Part shown: piece by piece, positions 47,150 through 55,329 of the stretch | Position numbering within the stretch: the first letter of the stretch is position 1 | How the letters are laid out: each line of letters opens with the position of its first letter | Source of the DNA: Maricaulaceae bacterium EIL42A08 | GTDB lineage: Bacteria; Pseudomonadota; Alphaproteobacteria; Caulobacterales; Maricaulaceae | Assembly (NCBI GenBank): GCA_024178355.1 | Contig: JAMZNZ010000001.1 | Location: forward strand, 1 to 64,000 | Direction of reading: 5' to 3' | Length of the DNA stretch: 64,000 nucleotides | Notes under the pieces: generated by a model | What the model saw: only the letters and a program-made list of their open reading frames with translations | Told to the model about the DNA's origin: nothing | Databases searched by the model: none | Translations under genes and position numbers: made by a program

Positions 47150-49024
47150 ATGTCCACAAATAATTTCGTGTCCCTGCTCCACCATATAAATGGCCTTGAA
47201 AACACCAAGGCTGTTGCAGAGGCGCAGGCCTTTTTTACCGCAAAGCTTCACAAGGTGGTGCGCGAAGCCGGTCTGGGCCTGGAGCGCGAGCTGTATGACT
47301 GGTTTGGTGACGCGCGATTCCATGAATTGCTGGACGGTGGGGCACCCAGTCTGGAAGAAGCGACGATGCTCACCCAGCTAATCAGCCAACATGAAATGGC
47401 TGTCGCAGATGAGCATCGGGCCGGGTTTGAGCCAATTACCCCTCACACACGCCCCGCGGGCAAACCGTCGCGTTCGCCAAGCTTCTCACCGAGCCAGATC
47501 GCGGCGTCTGTCGCTGGCATCGTTGCCATTGGATCGCTGGGTTTTGCCATCACCAGCATGAATACCGCCGGTGAGTGGCAAGACGACGCCGCCCGTGCCG
47601 AGGCCTTCTCCGCGCGTCTCGTGATGACGCTGGCTGAAGAGCTACCCCACGATGCGCCTACGCCGGTGATTGAAAACCTGGCCAGCGACGCCATCGACTA
47701 TTTCCAGGCCCATGGCGAGTTCGCCGACCCCGAAGCGCTGCGCGACTGGTCGCGCCTGTTCACCATCGTTGGGCGCCAGCGCTGGAACGCCGGCAACACC
47801 GCCGGGGCGCGCGAAGCCTTCCAGACAGCCGTCGCCGCAACCCAGCAACGCCTTAACGCCGCACCTGACGACCTGAACGCCACCTTCGACCACTCTCAAG
47901 CCGTGTTTTATCTGGCCGATTTCAATTATCGCAACGGCGACTTTGACGCCGCCGAAACCGGCTATGATCAATATGCCGCGTTGACGACCGAGCTCTATGA
48001 AGCTGACCCCGAGCGCCCGCTCTATCAGGCTGAATACGCCTATGGATTCTTGAACGCGGCGATCATGGACTGGGAGCGTGGACGCATCGATGAGGCGCTG
48101 GAAGGGTTTACAGCGGCGCTTAGTGACCTGTCTGCGGTTGCTGAGACGTCGGATGTAGTGAGCGCTTATGACGTAGCAAATGCCCACGACTGGAGGGCCC
48201 GAGCATTTTATGCCGCCGGTCGATTTGAGGACGCGGTCGAGGAAAGTTCCATCGTCATTTCAACTTACGATGAGCTTCCTTACTCGGTATCTTCTGAATT
48301 TCGCATGCTTGGTGCGATGGCTCGCAAAGCATCATCGCTCTTTGACCTTGGGAATGTTCAAGAGGCTGCCGCCATTATCGACGAAGGTTCGGAACGAGCC
48401 GAAGAGCTTCTAAATAACCAGCCTGACAACATTGCGGTGTTGCGACGTTATTTAGGATTCATGCTTCAGCGTATCGACCTTGCATTAGCCGAAGAGCGGC
48501 CACTCGCGGGCAAGCTGATCGCAGATCACGCTAGGTCGACCCTTGCAAGCAATCTCCAAGGCACAGATCGGATTGTGCCCACGAGGGAAGCGGCAAACTT
48601 CGCTTTGGCCGCAGCTGAAGTTGCCTTAACTCTCGGAGCTTATGAGACAGCTTCCAACGAAGCCTCTACCGCAATCAGCCTTTTTGCCAGCGAAGGCTAC
48701 GAGGATCGGCTCGGCGTTGCTTTAAACGCATATGCTTATCAAATCGCGGGCGAAGCACATGCTGCGCAAGGCCGACCAGACATTGCGCGTCGATCTTTCC
48801 TGCAGGGGTTGGCGATATTGAATGCAGACCACGGCACAATTTCCGAGCGAATTGTTCGGGCCCGACTTGAATATCTAGTTGGAAACACGGAAACGGCCCT
48901 CGAACTCCGCAATCAAGTTACAGCTACCGGTTATTCTCACCCAAGAGATGTCGCCTTTTGGCAGAGAATCAACCAATCTGGCGTCGTCCAAAATGACACC
49001 GGAGAAAATTTAAATGGCGGGTAA
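47150..49024 (+). CDS. Membrane protein with TPR-like repeats, unknown function
   Basis: 624 residues: a helical N-terminal domain (1-90), a Pro/Ser-rich linker, one membrane helix at about 116-137 (SQIAASVAGIVAIGSLGFAITSM is slightly longer than needed), and from about residue 165 a series of helix pairs resembling tetratricopeptide repeats (for example NYRNGDFDAAETGYDQYAAL, AFYAAGRFEDAVEESSIVI). The topology suggests a cytoplasmic N-terminus with repeats outside, or the reverse. The first half is GC-rich like its neighbours, but from about 48140 codon use becomes clearly AT-richer while the frame stays open, so the gene looks mosaic. It overlaps the next gene by 11 bases. The function is not recognised. 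Confidence 0.75.
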   Translation: MSTNNFVSLLHHINGLENTKAVAEAQAFFTAKLHKVVREAGLGLERELYDWFGDARFHELLDGGAPSLEEATMLTQLISQHEMAVADEHRAGFEPITPHTRPAGKPSRSPSFSPSQIAASVAGIVAIGSLGFAITSMNTAGEWQDDAARAEAFSARLVMTLAEELPHDAPTPVIENLASDAIDYFQAHGEFADPEALRDWSRLFTIVGRQRWNAGNTAGAREAFQTAVAATQQRLNAAPDDLNATFDHSQAVFYLADFNYRNGDFDAAETGYDQYAALTTELYEADPERPLYQAEYAYGFLNAAIMDWERGRIDEALEGFTAALSDLSAVAETSDVVSAYDVANAHDWRARAFYAAGRFEDAVEESSIVISTYDELPYSVSSEFRMLGAMARKASSLFDLGNVQEAAAIIDEGSERAEELLNNQPDNIAVLRRYLGFMLQRIDLALAEERPLAGKLIADHARSTLASNLQGTDRIVPTREAANFALAAAEVALTLGAYETASNEASTAISLFASEGYEDRLGVALNAYAYQIAGEAHAAQGRPDIARRSFLQGLAILNADHGTISERIVRARLEYLVGNTETALELRNQVTATGYSHPRDVAFWQRINQSGVVQNDTGENLNGG

Positions 49025-49463
49025 CGCACTTACTGAACTCGGTCTGACGGGCCGCGATATCAGACATGTTCCACTCTTGGTCTTCCCAAAGCCAAAACTC
49101 GAAGGCGGGGCTTGGGTCGAGTCAATTGGCATTGCTTTTGTTCACGGCACCGGCGAACTGCACACGTCCCATAAGGTCGACTACATCTTCTACCTGGTGG
49201 ATCAGGATGGAAACGTTCCGACAAATCTGGAATTTGCCGACATCGAGGTGGGCGGAACAGCATGGCCAGGGATTTATGTCTACCCGGCACGGGGTGTAAG
49301 CGTTCAATACGGTGAAAGCCGCAAAGTCGTGGTCATGAAAAACGAGCTGACCCAGGACTGGTACCGGCATCCATTCTCCATCGCCATCCGCAACACGGAT
49401 ACGGGTGAGCTTTACGAGCTTGATCCAGGGACCGATTCAAACGGAACTCCTGGCCTGCCCTAA
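49014..49463 (+). CDS. Uncharacterised beta-rich protein
   Basis: A 149-residue protein with no signal peptide or membrane helix. Strand-rich segments (GGAWVESIGIAFVHGTGELH, VDYIFYLVDQDGNVPTNLEF, KVVVMKNELTQDWYRHPFSI) suggest a small sandwich domain. It overlaps the TPR gene by 11 bases, so the pair is translated together and probably works together. The family is not recognised. Composition is intermediate between the AT-richer end of the TPR gene and the GC-rich genes downstream. Confidence 0.68.
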   Translation: MAGNALTELGLTGRDIRHVPLLVFPKPKLEGGAWVESIGIAFVHGTGELHTSHKVDYIFYLVDQDGNVPTNLEFADIEVGGTAWPGIYVYPARGVSVQYGESRKVVVMKNELTQDWYRHPFSIAIRNTDTGELYELDPGTDSNGTPGLP

Positions 49464-49487
49464 GGCCTTTAACACCCCAAACACCAC

Positions 49488-49518
49488 GCGCCGGAGCACC
49501 CTGCTCCGGCGCTTTTTG
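49488..49518 (+). terminator. Rho-independent terminator after the TPR gene pair
   Basis: GCGCCGGAGC (49488-49497) pairs with GCTCCGGCGC (49503-49512) around a five-base loop, followed by TTTTT. It is 25 bases past the stop. Confidence 0.9.
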
Positions 49519-49618
49519 TTTGCGCGCACACGGGGCCAACACGGTTGCGTTAGCTGTGTTGCCGTGACCTGCGGCGCAGCCTAGCTTCATCATGCAGACC
49601 GCATGACAGGGGTAGGAT

Positions 49619-50575
49619 ATGCCTGACGCCGCAGCGCCGCAAACCGCTGAAACCGAGAAGTTTTCAGACCTTGATGTCACCGCCAAGGGGGAGGCGCGCG
49701 CCCATGTGAGCTTCGACCAGCTAAAGACGCTGTGGTTCAATACCGGCACGCTATGCAATATCGAATGCGTCAACTGCTATATCGAAAGTTCGCCGACCAA
49801 TGACCGCCTGGTTTACCTGACCGAGGCCGATGTCGCGCCCTATCTCGATGAAGTCGACGCCATGGGCACCGGACCGGTGGAGATCGGCTTTACCGGTGGC
49901 GAGCCCTTCATGAACCCCGACATGGTGCGCTTGACCGAAATGGCGCTGGAGCGCGGCCATGAGGTCCTGATCCTGACCAACGCCATGAAGCCGATGATGC
50001 GCCCCTGGGTGCAGCAGGGCTTGCTGGATTTGAACCAGCGCTATGGCTCAAAGCTGACCTTGCGCATCAGTCTGGATCACTACACGGCTCAGAACCACGA
50101 TGCGGAACGCGGCGAAGGCGGCTTTGCTGCCACGCTGGAGGGGATGCGCTGGCTGATCGAGCACGGCTTTACGCTGTCTGCGGCCGGGCGCTCGCTCTGG
50201 CATGAAAGCGAAGCTGTCGCGCGCGCTGGTTTCCAGGGCCTGTTTGATGAGCTGGGTGCCGATATTCCGGCCGATGACCCCGCCCGCCTAGTGATCTTTC
50301 CTGAGATGGAAGAAGACGGCGATCCGCCTGAAATCACGACCGCATGCTGGGATATTCTGGGCATCGACCCCAGCTCGGTCATGTGTGCCTCAAGCCGCAT
50401 GGTGGTGAAGCGCAAGGGCGCGTCAAAACCTGCAGTCCTGTCGTGCACGCTGCTGCCCTATGACGAGGCCTTTGAACTTGCCGAGACGCTGAAAGAGAGC
50501 CTTATCCCGGTCAAACTCGAGCATAAATTCTGCGCGCAATTCTGCGTACTGGGCGGGGCGAGCTGTTCAGCGTAG
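49619..50575 (+). CDS. Orphan radical SAM enzyme
   Basis: A 318-residue radical SAM protein. The 4Fe-4S cluster is held by C46, C50 and C53 (GTLCNIECVNCYIE), GFTGGEPFMNPD is the SAM-binding GGE motif, and RISLDHYTAQNHD is a typical later strand. The C-terminal third has further cysteines (VMCASSR, LSCTLLPYD, FCAQFCVLGGASC) that could bind an extra cluster, as in SPASM-type enzymes. The substrate cannot be told; no obvious peptide precursor or cofactor gene is adjacent. It lies between two terminator/repeat regions, so it is probably a single gene. Confidence 0.85.
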   Translation: MPDAAAPQTAETEKFSDLDVTAKGEARAHVSFDQLKTLWFNTGTLCNIECVNCYIESSPTNDRLVYLTEADVAPYLDEVDAMGTGPVEIGFTGGEPFMNPDMVRLTEMALERGHEVLILTNAMKPMMRPWVQQGLLDLNQRYGSKLTLRISLDHYTAQNHDAERGEGGFAATLEGMRWLIEHGFTLSAAGRSLWHESEAVARAGFQGLFDELGADIPADDPARLVIFPEMEEDGDPPEITTACWDILGIDPSSVMCASSRMVVKRKGASKPAVLSCTLLPYDEAFELAETLKESLIPVKLEHKFCAQFCVLGGASCSA

Positions 50576-50628
50576 AGGTGTTCCCTTCGGTATCTGGGGA
50601 GAGGAAAGCAAATCCTCATCGACACTTC

Positions 50629-50762
50629 AAAGACCCTGTCCCGGCCAAGCCTGAATCTGATCCGGGCGCAGAGCCGGGATCGACGGTTTGCGGCTTGGAC
50701 CAACTTGTTTGCGCTAACCATAGATCCCGGATCGCCGCTTCGCGGGTCCGGGACAGGCCTTA
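50629..50762. repeat. Inverted repeat between the radical SAM gene and dcd
   Basis: CCCTGTCCCGGCCAAGCCTG (50633-50652), AATCTGATCCGGGC and GAGCCGGGATCGACG form the left part; GATCCCGGATCGCCGCTTCG and CGGGTCCGGGACAGGCCTTA form the right. CTGTCCCGG and CCGGGACAG face each other across about 100 bases. It belongs to the same general kind of dispersed GGATCCGGG elements seen elsewhere in the window. No gene is seen in this gap. Confidence 0.65.
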
Positions 50763-50781
50763 GGCTGGAAACTGAAACCAC

Positions 50782-51801
50782 CTACCCCGGCGCAGCAAAA
50801 TGCTTGCTCAACTTCAGGCCTTGCGCCTGGTAGTTTGAGCCAGCGGTGCCGTAGGGCGTATCCACTGCGCCGGCCATCGGCTCATAGACCAGCTTGGCGA
50901 CCGCCTGTCCATGATCGAGGATGAAGGGCACGTCGCGGCCCCTCACTTCCAGCACGGCGCGAGAGCCTTTACCGCCAGCACTATCAACACCGAAACCGGG
51001 ATCGAAAAAGCCTGCATAGTGGGCGCGAAACTCGCCGATCTCAGGGGCAATGGGTGCCATTTCAGCCGCCTGGCTTAACGGCACGCTCACCGCTTCGCGG
51101 CTGGCCAGGATGTAAAACTCATCCGGGTCGAGCACGATACGCCCCTGTGGTGCGTAGACCGGCTCCCAGAACTGCTCCGGCGCATGGCCGCCCACCCTGG
51201 TGAGATCGACCAGCGGTGCGTGGCGCTTGGCCCGCCAGCCCGCCGGGGCACCCGGCTGCAAATCCACCGACAGGGTCACAGACTGAAGCGGTTGGTGCGT
51301 GCCACGGCGCAGGCGGATCTGAACCAGCCGGTCACCAGGGCGGGCAAGCACAGAGTAAGTACGCGGCGCAATCTCCACATAGAGCTTGCCGGAATACCCT
51401 GCCGGGATCTGGTCAAAGGCGGTACAGCCATCACAGATCACGCGGGTAAACACGTCCAGTCGCCCGGTGGAGCTTTTCGGATTGGCCGCAGCGGCCAGAT
51501 CGTGTGGCAGGGCCAGCGCTTCATCAAGCTCTGCCAGATACACGCATCCGGTCTCCAGCACCGTCCCGCCCTCAAGGTCGAGCTCGTGCATCACCACGTC
51601 TTCATCAAGGCGGTCAGCAACACTGCGGCCCGTGCCCGGCAGGAAGCTGGCTCTCAGTCTCCAGACCCGGCGCGCCAGGCGCAGATCAAGGCTGGCTGGC
51701 TGGATCTGACCGTCCGCCAGCGGCGTGCGTGGCGCGATCCATCCAGCCTCCACGCCAGCTTTAAGCGCGCTATCGGGCAGGATTCCAGTCGGTTCAGTCA
51801 T
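50782..51801 (-). CDS. dcd: 2'-deoxycytidine 5'-triphosphate deaminase, long form
   Basis: A 339-residue protein made of two dUTPase/dCTP-deaminase-like halves, about twice the length of E. coli Dcd and usual in alphaproteobacteria. In the first half, NPKSSTGRLDVFTRVICDG and DQIPAGYSGKLYVEIAPRTY are the substrate-site motifs; in the second, GFFDPGFGVDSAGGKGSRAV and PFILDHGQAVAKLVYE. It converts dCTP to dUTP for thymidylate synthesis. The ATG at 51801 opens MTEPTGILPDSALK; a longer frame to 51924 is not conserved. It is divergent from apaG. Confidence 0.9.
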   Translation of the reverse strand: MTEPTGILPDSALKAGVEAGWIAPRTPLADGQIQPASLDLRLARRVWRLRASFLPGTGRSVADRLDEDVVMHELDLEGGTVLETGCVYLAELDEALALPHDLAAAANPKSSTGRLDVFTRVICDGCTAFDQIPAGYSGKLYVEIAPRTYSVLARPGDRLVQIRLRRGTHQPLQSVTLSVDLQPGAPAGWRAKRHAPLVDLTRVGGHAPEQFWEPVYAPQGRIVLDPDEFYILASREAVSVPLSQAAEMAPIAPEIGEFRAHYAGFFDPGFGVDSAGGKGSRAVLEVRGRDVPFILDHGQAVAKLVYEPMAGAVDTPYGTAGSNYQAQGLKLSKHFAAPG

Positions 51802-51959
51802 GCGGAGGCTCGCGCTTTGCTCGGATAGAATCGCAGGGCTTTTGAGCAACCGAGTTTCAGGTCCCCGGCGCGCTCTGTCCAGCATTGCTGCTTGAGCAAA
51901 GCCAATTTCAGGTGTCAGATACACACACCGCCCTTCCCACCGATAGAGGAGATCGGGCC

Positions 51960-52352
51960 ATGTATGCGCAGGAAACCAAAGGCGTCGTCGTGCGCGTGGA
52001 GCCTCATTTCCTTGATGAGGAGTCCGAGCCGGAAGACAACCGCTTCTTCTGGACCTACTCGGTGGAGATCGAAAACACCGGCGCGGAGCCTATCCAGCTG
52101 GTGGGCCGCGAGTGGCGCATCACCGACGCAAAAAACCGCACCGAGATCGTGCGCGGTCGCGGTGTGGTCGGCGAAGAACCGGTCATAGAACCGGGTCAGT
52201 CTTTCCGCTATACTTCCGCTGCGCCTTTGGCGACGGCTTCTGGCTTTATGGCAGGAGCCTACACCATGGTCAGCCAGGGCGGAGACCATTTTGAAGCGCT
52301 GATCCCGTCCTTCGCGCTTGATAGCCCCTATGGAGCGGCGACGCGCCACTAA
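51960..52352 (+). CDS. apaG: ApaG domain protein
   Basis: A 130-residue immunoglobulin-like ApaG protein. FFWTYSVEIENTGAEPIQLV, REWRITDAKNRTEIVRGRGV, VVGEEPVIEPGQSFRYTSA and GFMAGAYTM are the standard segments, including the Gly-rich pyrophosphate-binding-like turn. ApaG was linked to cobalt/magnesium efflux in enterobacteria, and the domain also occurs in F-box proteins; the precise activity is unknown. AGGAG lies about 8 bases upstream. trkH starts 20 bases downstream. Confidence 0.93.
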   Translation: MYAQETKGVVVRVEPHFLDEESEPEDNRFFWTYSVEIENTGAEPIQLVGREWRITDAKNRTEIVRGRGVVGEEPVIEPGQSFRYTSAAPLATASGFMAGAYTMVSQGGDHFEALIPSFALDSPYGAATRH

Positions 52353-52372
52353 AAGCGTTCCGGTAAAGTCAG

Positions 52373-53830
52373 TTGAGTGAATCTGCCCGCACAGTCCTGT
52401 TCGTGCTCGGCGTGCTGTTAGCCACGCTGTCGGTTGCGATGTTCGCGCCGGGCTGGGTGGACCTGCAGATCGGCGGCGCGGCGGCCTATGCCTTCTTTGG
52501 CGCTGGCGTGGTCGGCGCGGTCATAGGCGGCATCATGGCGCTCATGGGCAGTGGCGGCGACAAGAGCCTGTCCGCACGCGGGGCCATCATCCTGACCGGC
52601 GGCAGCTGGTTCATGCTGGCTTTTGCTGCTGCGGTGCCGCTGAAGCTCTCCAGCCTCGAAATGAGCTGGACCGACGCCCTGTTTGAGGCCACCTCCGGCA
52701 TCACCACGACCGGTGCCACAGTCATGACCGACCTGCAGGAGACCGCGCCGGGCATCCTGTTGTGGCGCTCCATCCTGCAATGGATTGGCGGGGTTGGTAT
52801 CATCGTGACCGCCATGGCGATCTGGCCGCTTCTGGGCATTGGCGGCATGCAGCTGTTTCGCCTTGAAAGCTCTGATGCGTCGGAAAAAGCGCTGCCGCGA
52901 GCCGGTGAAATTGCAAAGGCCGTGGGGTCAGTTTACCTGATCCTGACCTTTGCCTGCATGAGCGCCTACATGCTGACCGGCATGGACCTGTTCGATGCGA
53001 TCAATCATGCCATGACGACGGTGGCGACCGGCGGTTTTTCCACCCATGACGGCTCCATTGGTCACTTTGCTGAGGGCGGCGCAGACCTTGTGGCGCTTGT
53101 CTTCATGGTGCTGGCCGGGCTGCCCTTCATTCTTTATGTGCGCGCCGCGGCGGGGCGTCCTGATGTCCTCATAAGCGATCCCCAGGCGCGCACCTTTCTG
53201 ATCGTTGCCTTTGTCGCGGTGGTCTTGCTGACGCTGTCGCTTGCTGGCAATCCGCCCCCTGCCGATCAGGAGCTGCCCGGCTGGCGCATGGCGGCGGTGA
53301 ATGCCGTCTCCATCCTGACCGGCACCGGCTATGCGTCGGCTGACTTTGGCCTGTGGGGCGGCGCGGCTGTGGCGATCTTCTTTGTGCTGATGTTCATTGG
53401 CGGGTGCGCAGGATCCACCACCTGCTCGGTGAAGATTTTCCGCTACCAGATCGCAGCTTCGGCGATCAAAGCCTATGTCGCCCAATATGCCAGGCCCCAC
53501 GCAGTGGTCCCAATCCGCTATCGCGGCCAGATCGTGCCGGATTCGACGATCCGATCGGTGCTGGGCTTCTTCTTCCTTTTCTTTTCCACCTTCGCCGTTT
53601 CAGCCGCCCTGCTCTCGCTGCTGGGTCTTGATACCGTCACGGCGGTCTCCGGCGCGGCCACGACGCTGGCGAATGTGGGCCCAGGGCTGGGCGATATCAT
53701 CGGCCCGACCGGTACGTTTCAGCCCCTGCCCGACCCGGCCAAATGGGTGATGATCGCTACCATGCTGATCGGCCGGCTGGAGATCATGGTCGTCATGGTG
53801 ATGTTCGCGCCCGGCTTCTGGCAGCGCTAG
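52373..53830 (+). CDS. trkH: Trk-type potassium uptake protein TrkH
   Basis: A 485-residue integral membrane K+ channel subunit. The four pore segments with selectivity glycines are recognisable: FEATSGITTTGATVM, MTTVATGGFSTHDG, ILTGTGYASADFG and TTLANVGPGLGDII, and FIGGCAGSTTCSVKIFR is the typical intramembrane-loop region. It needs a NAD-binding TrkA partner, which is not in this window. The only start in the right place is TTG at 52373, with a weak ribosome site. It ends four bases inside the convergent GrpB-type gene. Confidence 0.93.
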   Translation: MSESARTVLFVLGVLLATLSVAMFAPGWVDLQIGGAAAYAFFGAGVVGAVIGGIMALMGSGGDKSLSARGAIILTGGSWFMLAFAAAVPLKLSSLEMSWTDALFEATSGITTTGATVMTDLQETAPGILLWRSILQWIGGVGIIVTAMAIWPLLGIGGMQLFRLESSDASEKALPRAGEIAKAVGSVYLILTFACMSAYMLTGMDLFDAINHAMTTVATGGFSTHDGSIGHFAEGGADLVALVFMVLAGLPFILYVRAAAGRPDVLISDPQARTFLIVAFVAVVLLTLSLAGNPPPADQELPGWRMAAVNAVSILTGTGYASADFGLWGGAAVAIFFVLMFIGGCAGSTTCSVKIFRYQIAASAIKAYVAQYARPHAVVPIRYRGQIVPDSTIRSVLGFFFLFFSTFAVSAALLSLLGLDTVTAVSGAATTLANVGPGLGDIIGPTGTFQPLPDPAKWVMIATMLIGRLEIMVVMVMFAPGFWQR

Positions 53831-54315
53831 AGGCGTAGCTGCTCGGTGATGAAGCGGGACTTCGCGGCGCGATACTCATCCATGGGCAGGCCATCAAAGC
53901 GCTGTTTGAGATCGTTATAGGCGGCCAACAGGACCGGGTTATCGATCAGCATGCGCCGGTAGGTCTCAAACACATCAAGCCTTGAGCCCTTCACCACCAG
54001 CTGAACCCCCACCGGACAGGCAAAGCCATCCGCCTCATAGGCGGCAAAGCGCTCATTGCGCACCGATTTCAGATTTTGAGTGTGGGTCTGATCAAGGCTG
54101 TCGCGCGTAGCAGCAAAGGCCTCCTCAGGCACACGCACCGCGATATCGAGATCGCCTTTGGTCAGTGCCCCGGGCACCGAGGTCGCGCCGACATGATCGC
54201 ACTGGGCCTCAAGGGGAAGCGTGTTGCCAAAGCGCTCAAGCCAGATTTCGAACGCATCGGCGGCCCGGCGATGGGCCGCTTCTGTGTTGGCCAGCCGAAA
54301 GCGCTCTTCGATCAA
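53827..54315 (-). CDS. GrpB family nucleotidyltransferase-like protein
   Basis: A 162-residue member of the GrpB/UPF0157 family, whose fold is a nucleotidyltransferase. CDHVGATSVPGALTKGDLDIAVRV contains the GSTSVPG-like motif and the DxD metal site, and the C-terminal YRRMLIDNPVLLAAYNDLKQ and EYRAAKSRFITEQL are also typical. The activity is unestablished. I start at the TTG at 54315, preceded by AAGG, because it overlaps the hslO stop (TTGA); an upstream ATG at 54363 would overlap hslO by 52 bases. Confidence 0.85.
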   Translation of the reverse strand: MIEERFRLANTEAAHRRAADAFEIWLERFGNTLPLEAQCDHVGATSVPGALTKGDLDIAVRVPEEAFAATRDSLDQTHTQNLKSVRNERFAAYEADGFACPVGVQLVVKGSRLDVFETYRRMLIDNPVLLAAYNDLKQRFDGLPMDEYRAAKSRFITEQLRL

Positions 54316-55289
54316 TCGTTCGCCTTGCCCGCCAAGTCGATTTCTGCAGCGGAGAATTTCCATTCCTTGTTGCAGTATTCGCAGGTCATCGCCACGGTGC
54401 CATCTTCGCGGGCCATGTGCGCGCGGTCATCGCTTGGAAAGCGCGCCAGCAGCTTTGCAAGACGATCATGCTCGCAGGCACAGCGGCGCACGATCGGCGT
54501 TTCGGCTTCAACGCGCACGCCCTCTTCATGGAAGAGGCGGAAGAGAACGCGGCCCGAGGTCAGACCCGGATCGAGCAGCTCGTCATCACCAACGGTATCA
54601 AACAAAGCGCGCGCGTGATCGAAATCACCGTCGGTATCGCCGCGCGTGTCGTCACCGGCGATGCGCTGGATCAGCATGCCTCCGGCGCGCCAGATCTGGC
54701 GTCCACCATCAACCACCTGACGGCCCACAGCGAGCTTTAATCGCGTGGGCACCTGTTCTGACTGGCTGAAATAATGCTCGGCGCTTTGGGCCAGACTTTC
54801 GCCCGTCACTTCGGTCACGCCCTGATAGCGCTCCATCCCGGCACCGGGATCAATGGTCATGGCGAAGTTTCCGCCGCCGAGCAGGCGGTCAGCGCCCACC
54901 GGGCCGCCTTCGACCTTTTCCAGCATCTTCACGCGGTCCGCGTCATACTTGGCATAGCCGCGCACGCCTTCACCGGGCACAAAATCGGCCACGACGAACG
55001 CCACCGCGCCCTCACCCTCGACATTGCGCCCCTGAGCGGCCGGACCGCTGGCCTGGACAATCAGCTTGCCTTCGATCTTCAGGCTATCGCCGACCAGTGC
55101 GGCAATCATCGCCGCCTCACCAACAAGGCGCGCGACGCTTTGTGGGTAGTCGTGGGAGCCCAGTATCGCATCCGCGACTGCACCCAGGCGCACAATGCGC
55201 CCACGCACCGGCCGTCCCTCCAACTGAAAGATGGAGATGGTGTCGTCGGTTGCGCCCAGCGTGTCTGGTATCTGACTTGCGTCACTCAT
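54312..55289 (-). CDS. hslO: Redox-regulated chaperone Hsp33
   Basis: A 325-residue Hsp33 holdase, activated by oxidation. The C-terminal zinc site is RRCACEHDRLAKLL and TCEYCNKEW, giving C-x-C and C-x2-C. The N-terminal part has GEAAMIAALVGDSLKIEGKL and MLIQRIAGDD. The ATG at 55289 starts just before the conserved fold; the longer frame is not needed. In many alphaproteobacteria argF lies between argD and hslO, but here hslO follows argD directly (40 bases). Confidence 0.94.
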   Translation of the reverse strand: MSDASQIPDTLGATDDTISIFQLEGRPVRGRIVRLGAVADAILGSHDYPQSVARLVGEAAMIAALVGDSLKIEGKLIVQASGPAAQGRNVEGEGAVAFVVADFVPGEGVRGYAKYDADRVKMLEKVEGGPVGADRLLGGGNFAMTIDPGAGMERYQGVTEVTGESLAQSAEHYFSQSEQVPTRLKLAVGRQVVDGGRQIWRAGGMLIQRIAGDDTRGDTDGDFDHARALFDTVGDDELLDPGLTSGRVLFRLFHEEGVRVEAETPIVRRCACEHDRLAKLLARFPSDDRAHMAREDGTVAMTCEYCNKEWKFSAAEIDLAGKAND

Positions 55290-55329
55290 AGTCGGTCCCG
55301 CGTCCCCGGCCGGGTCCAAAGCCAAGGGC

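Noticed and set aside
46886-49463. Integrative element next to tRNA-Gly
   Set aside because: There is no integrase and no duplicated tRNA 3' end; only the composition change in the TPR gene hints at exchange.
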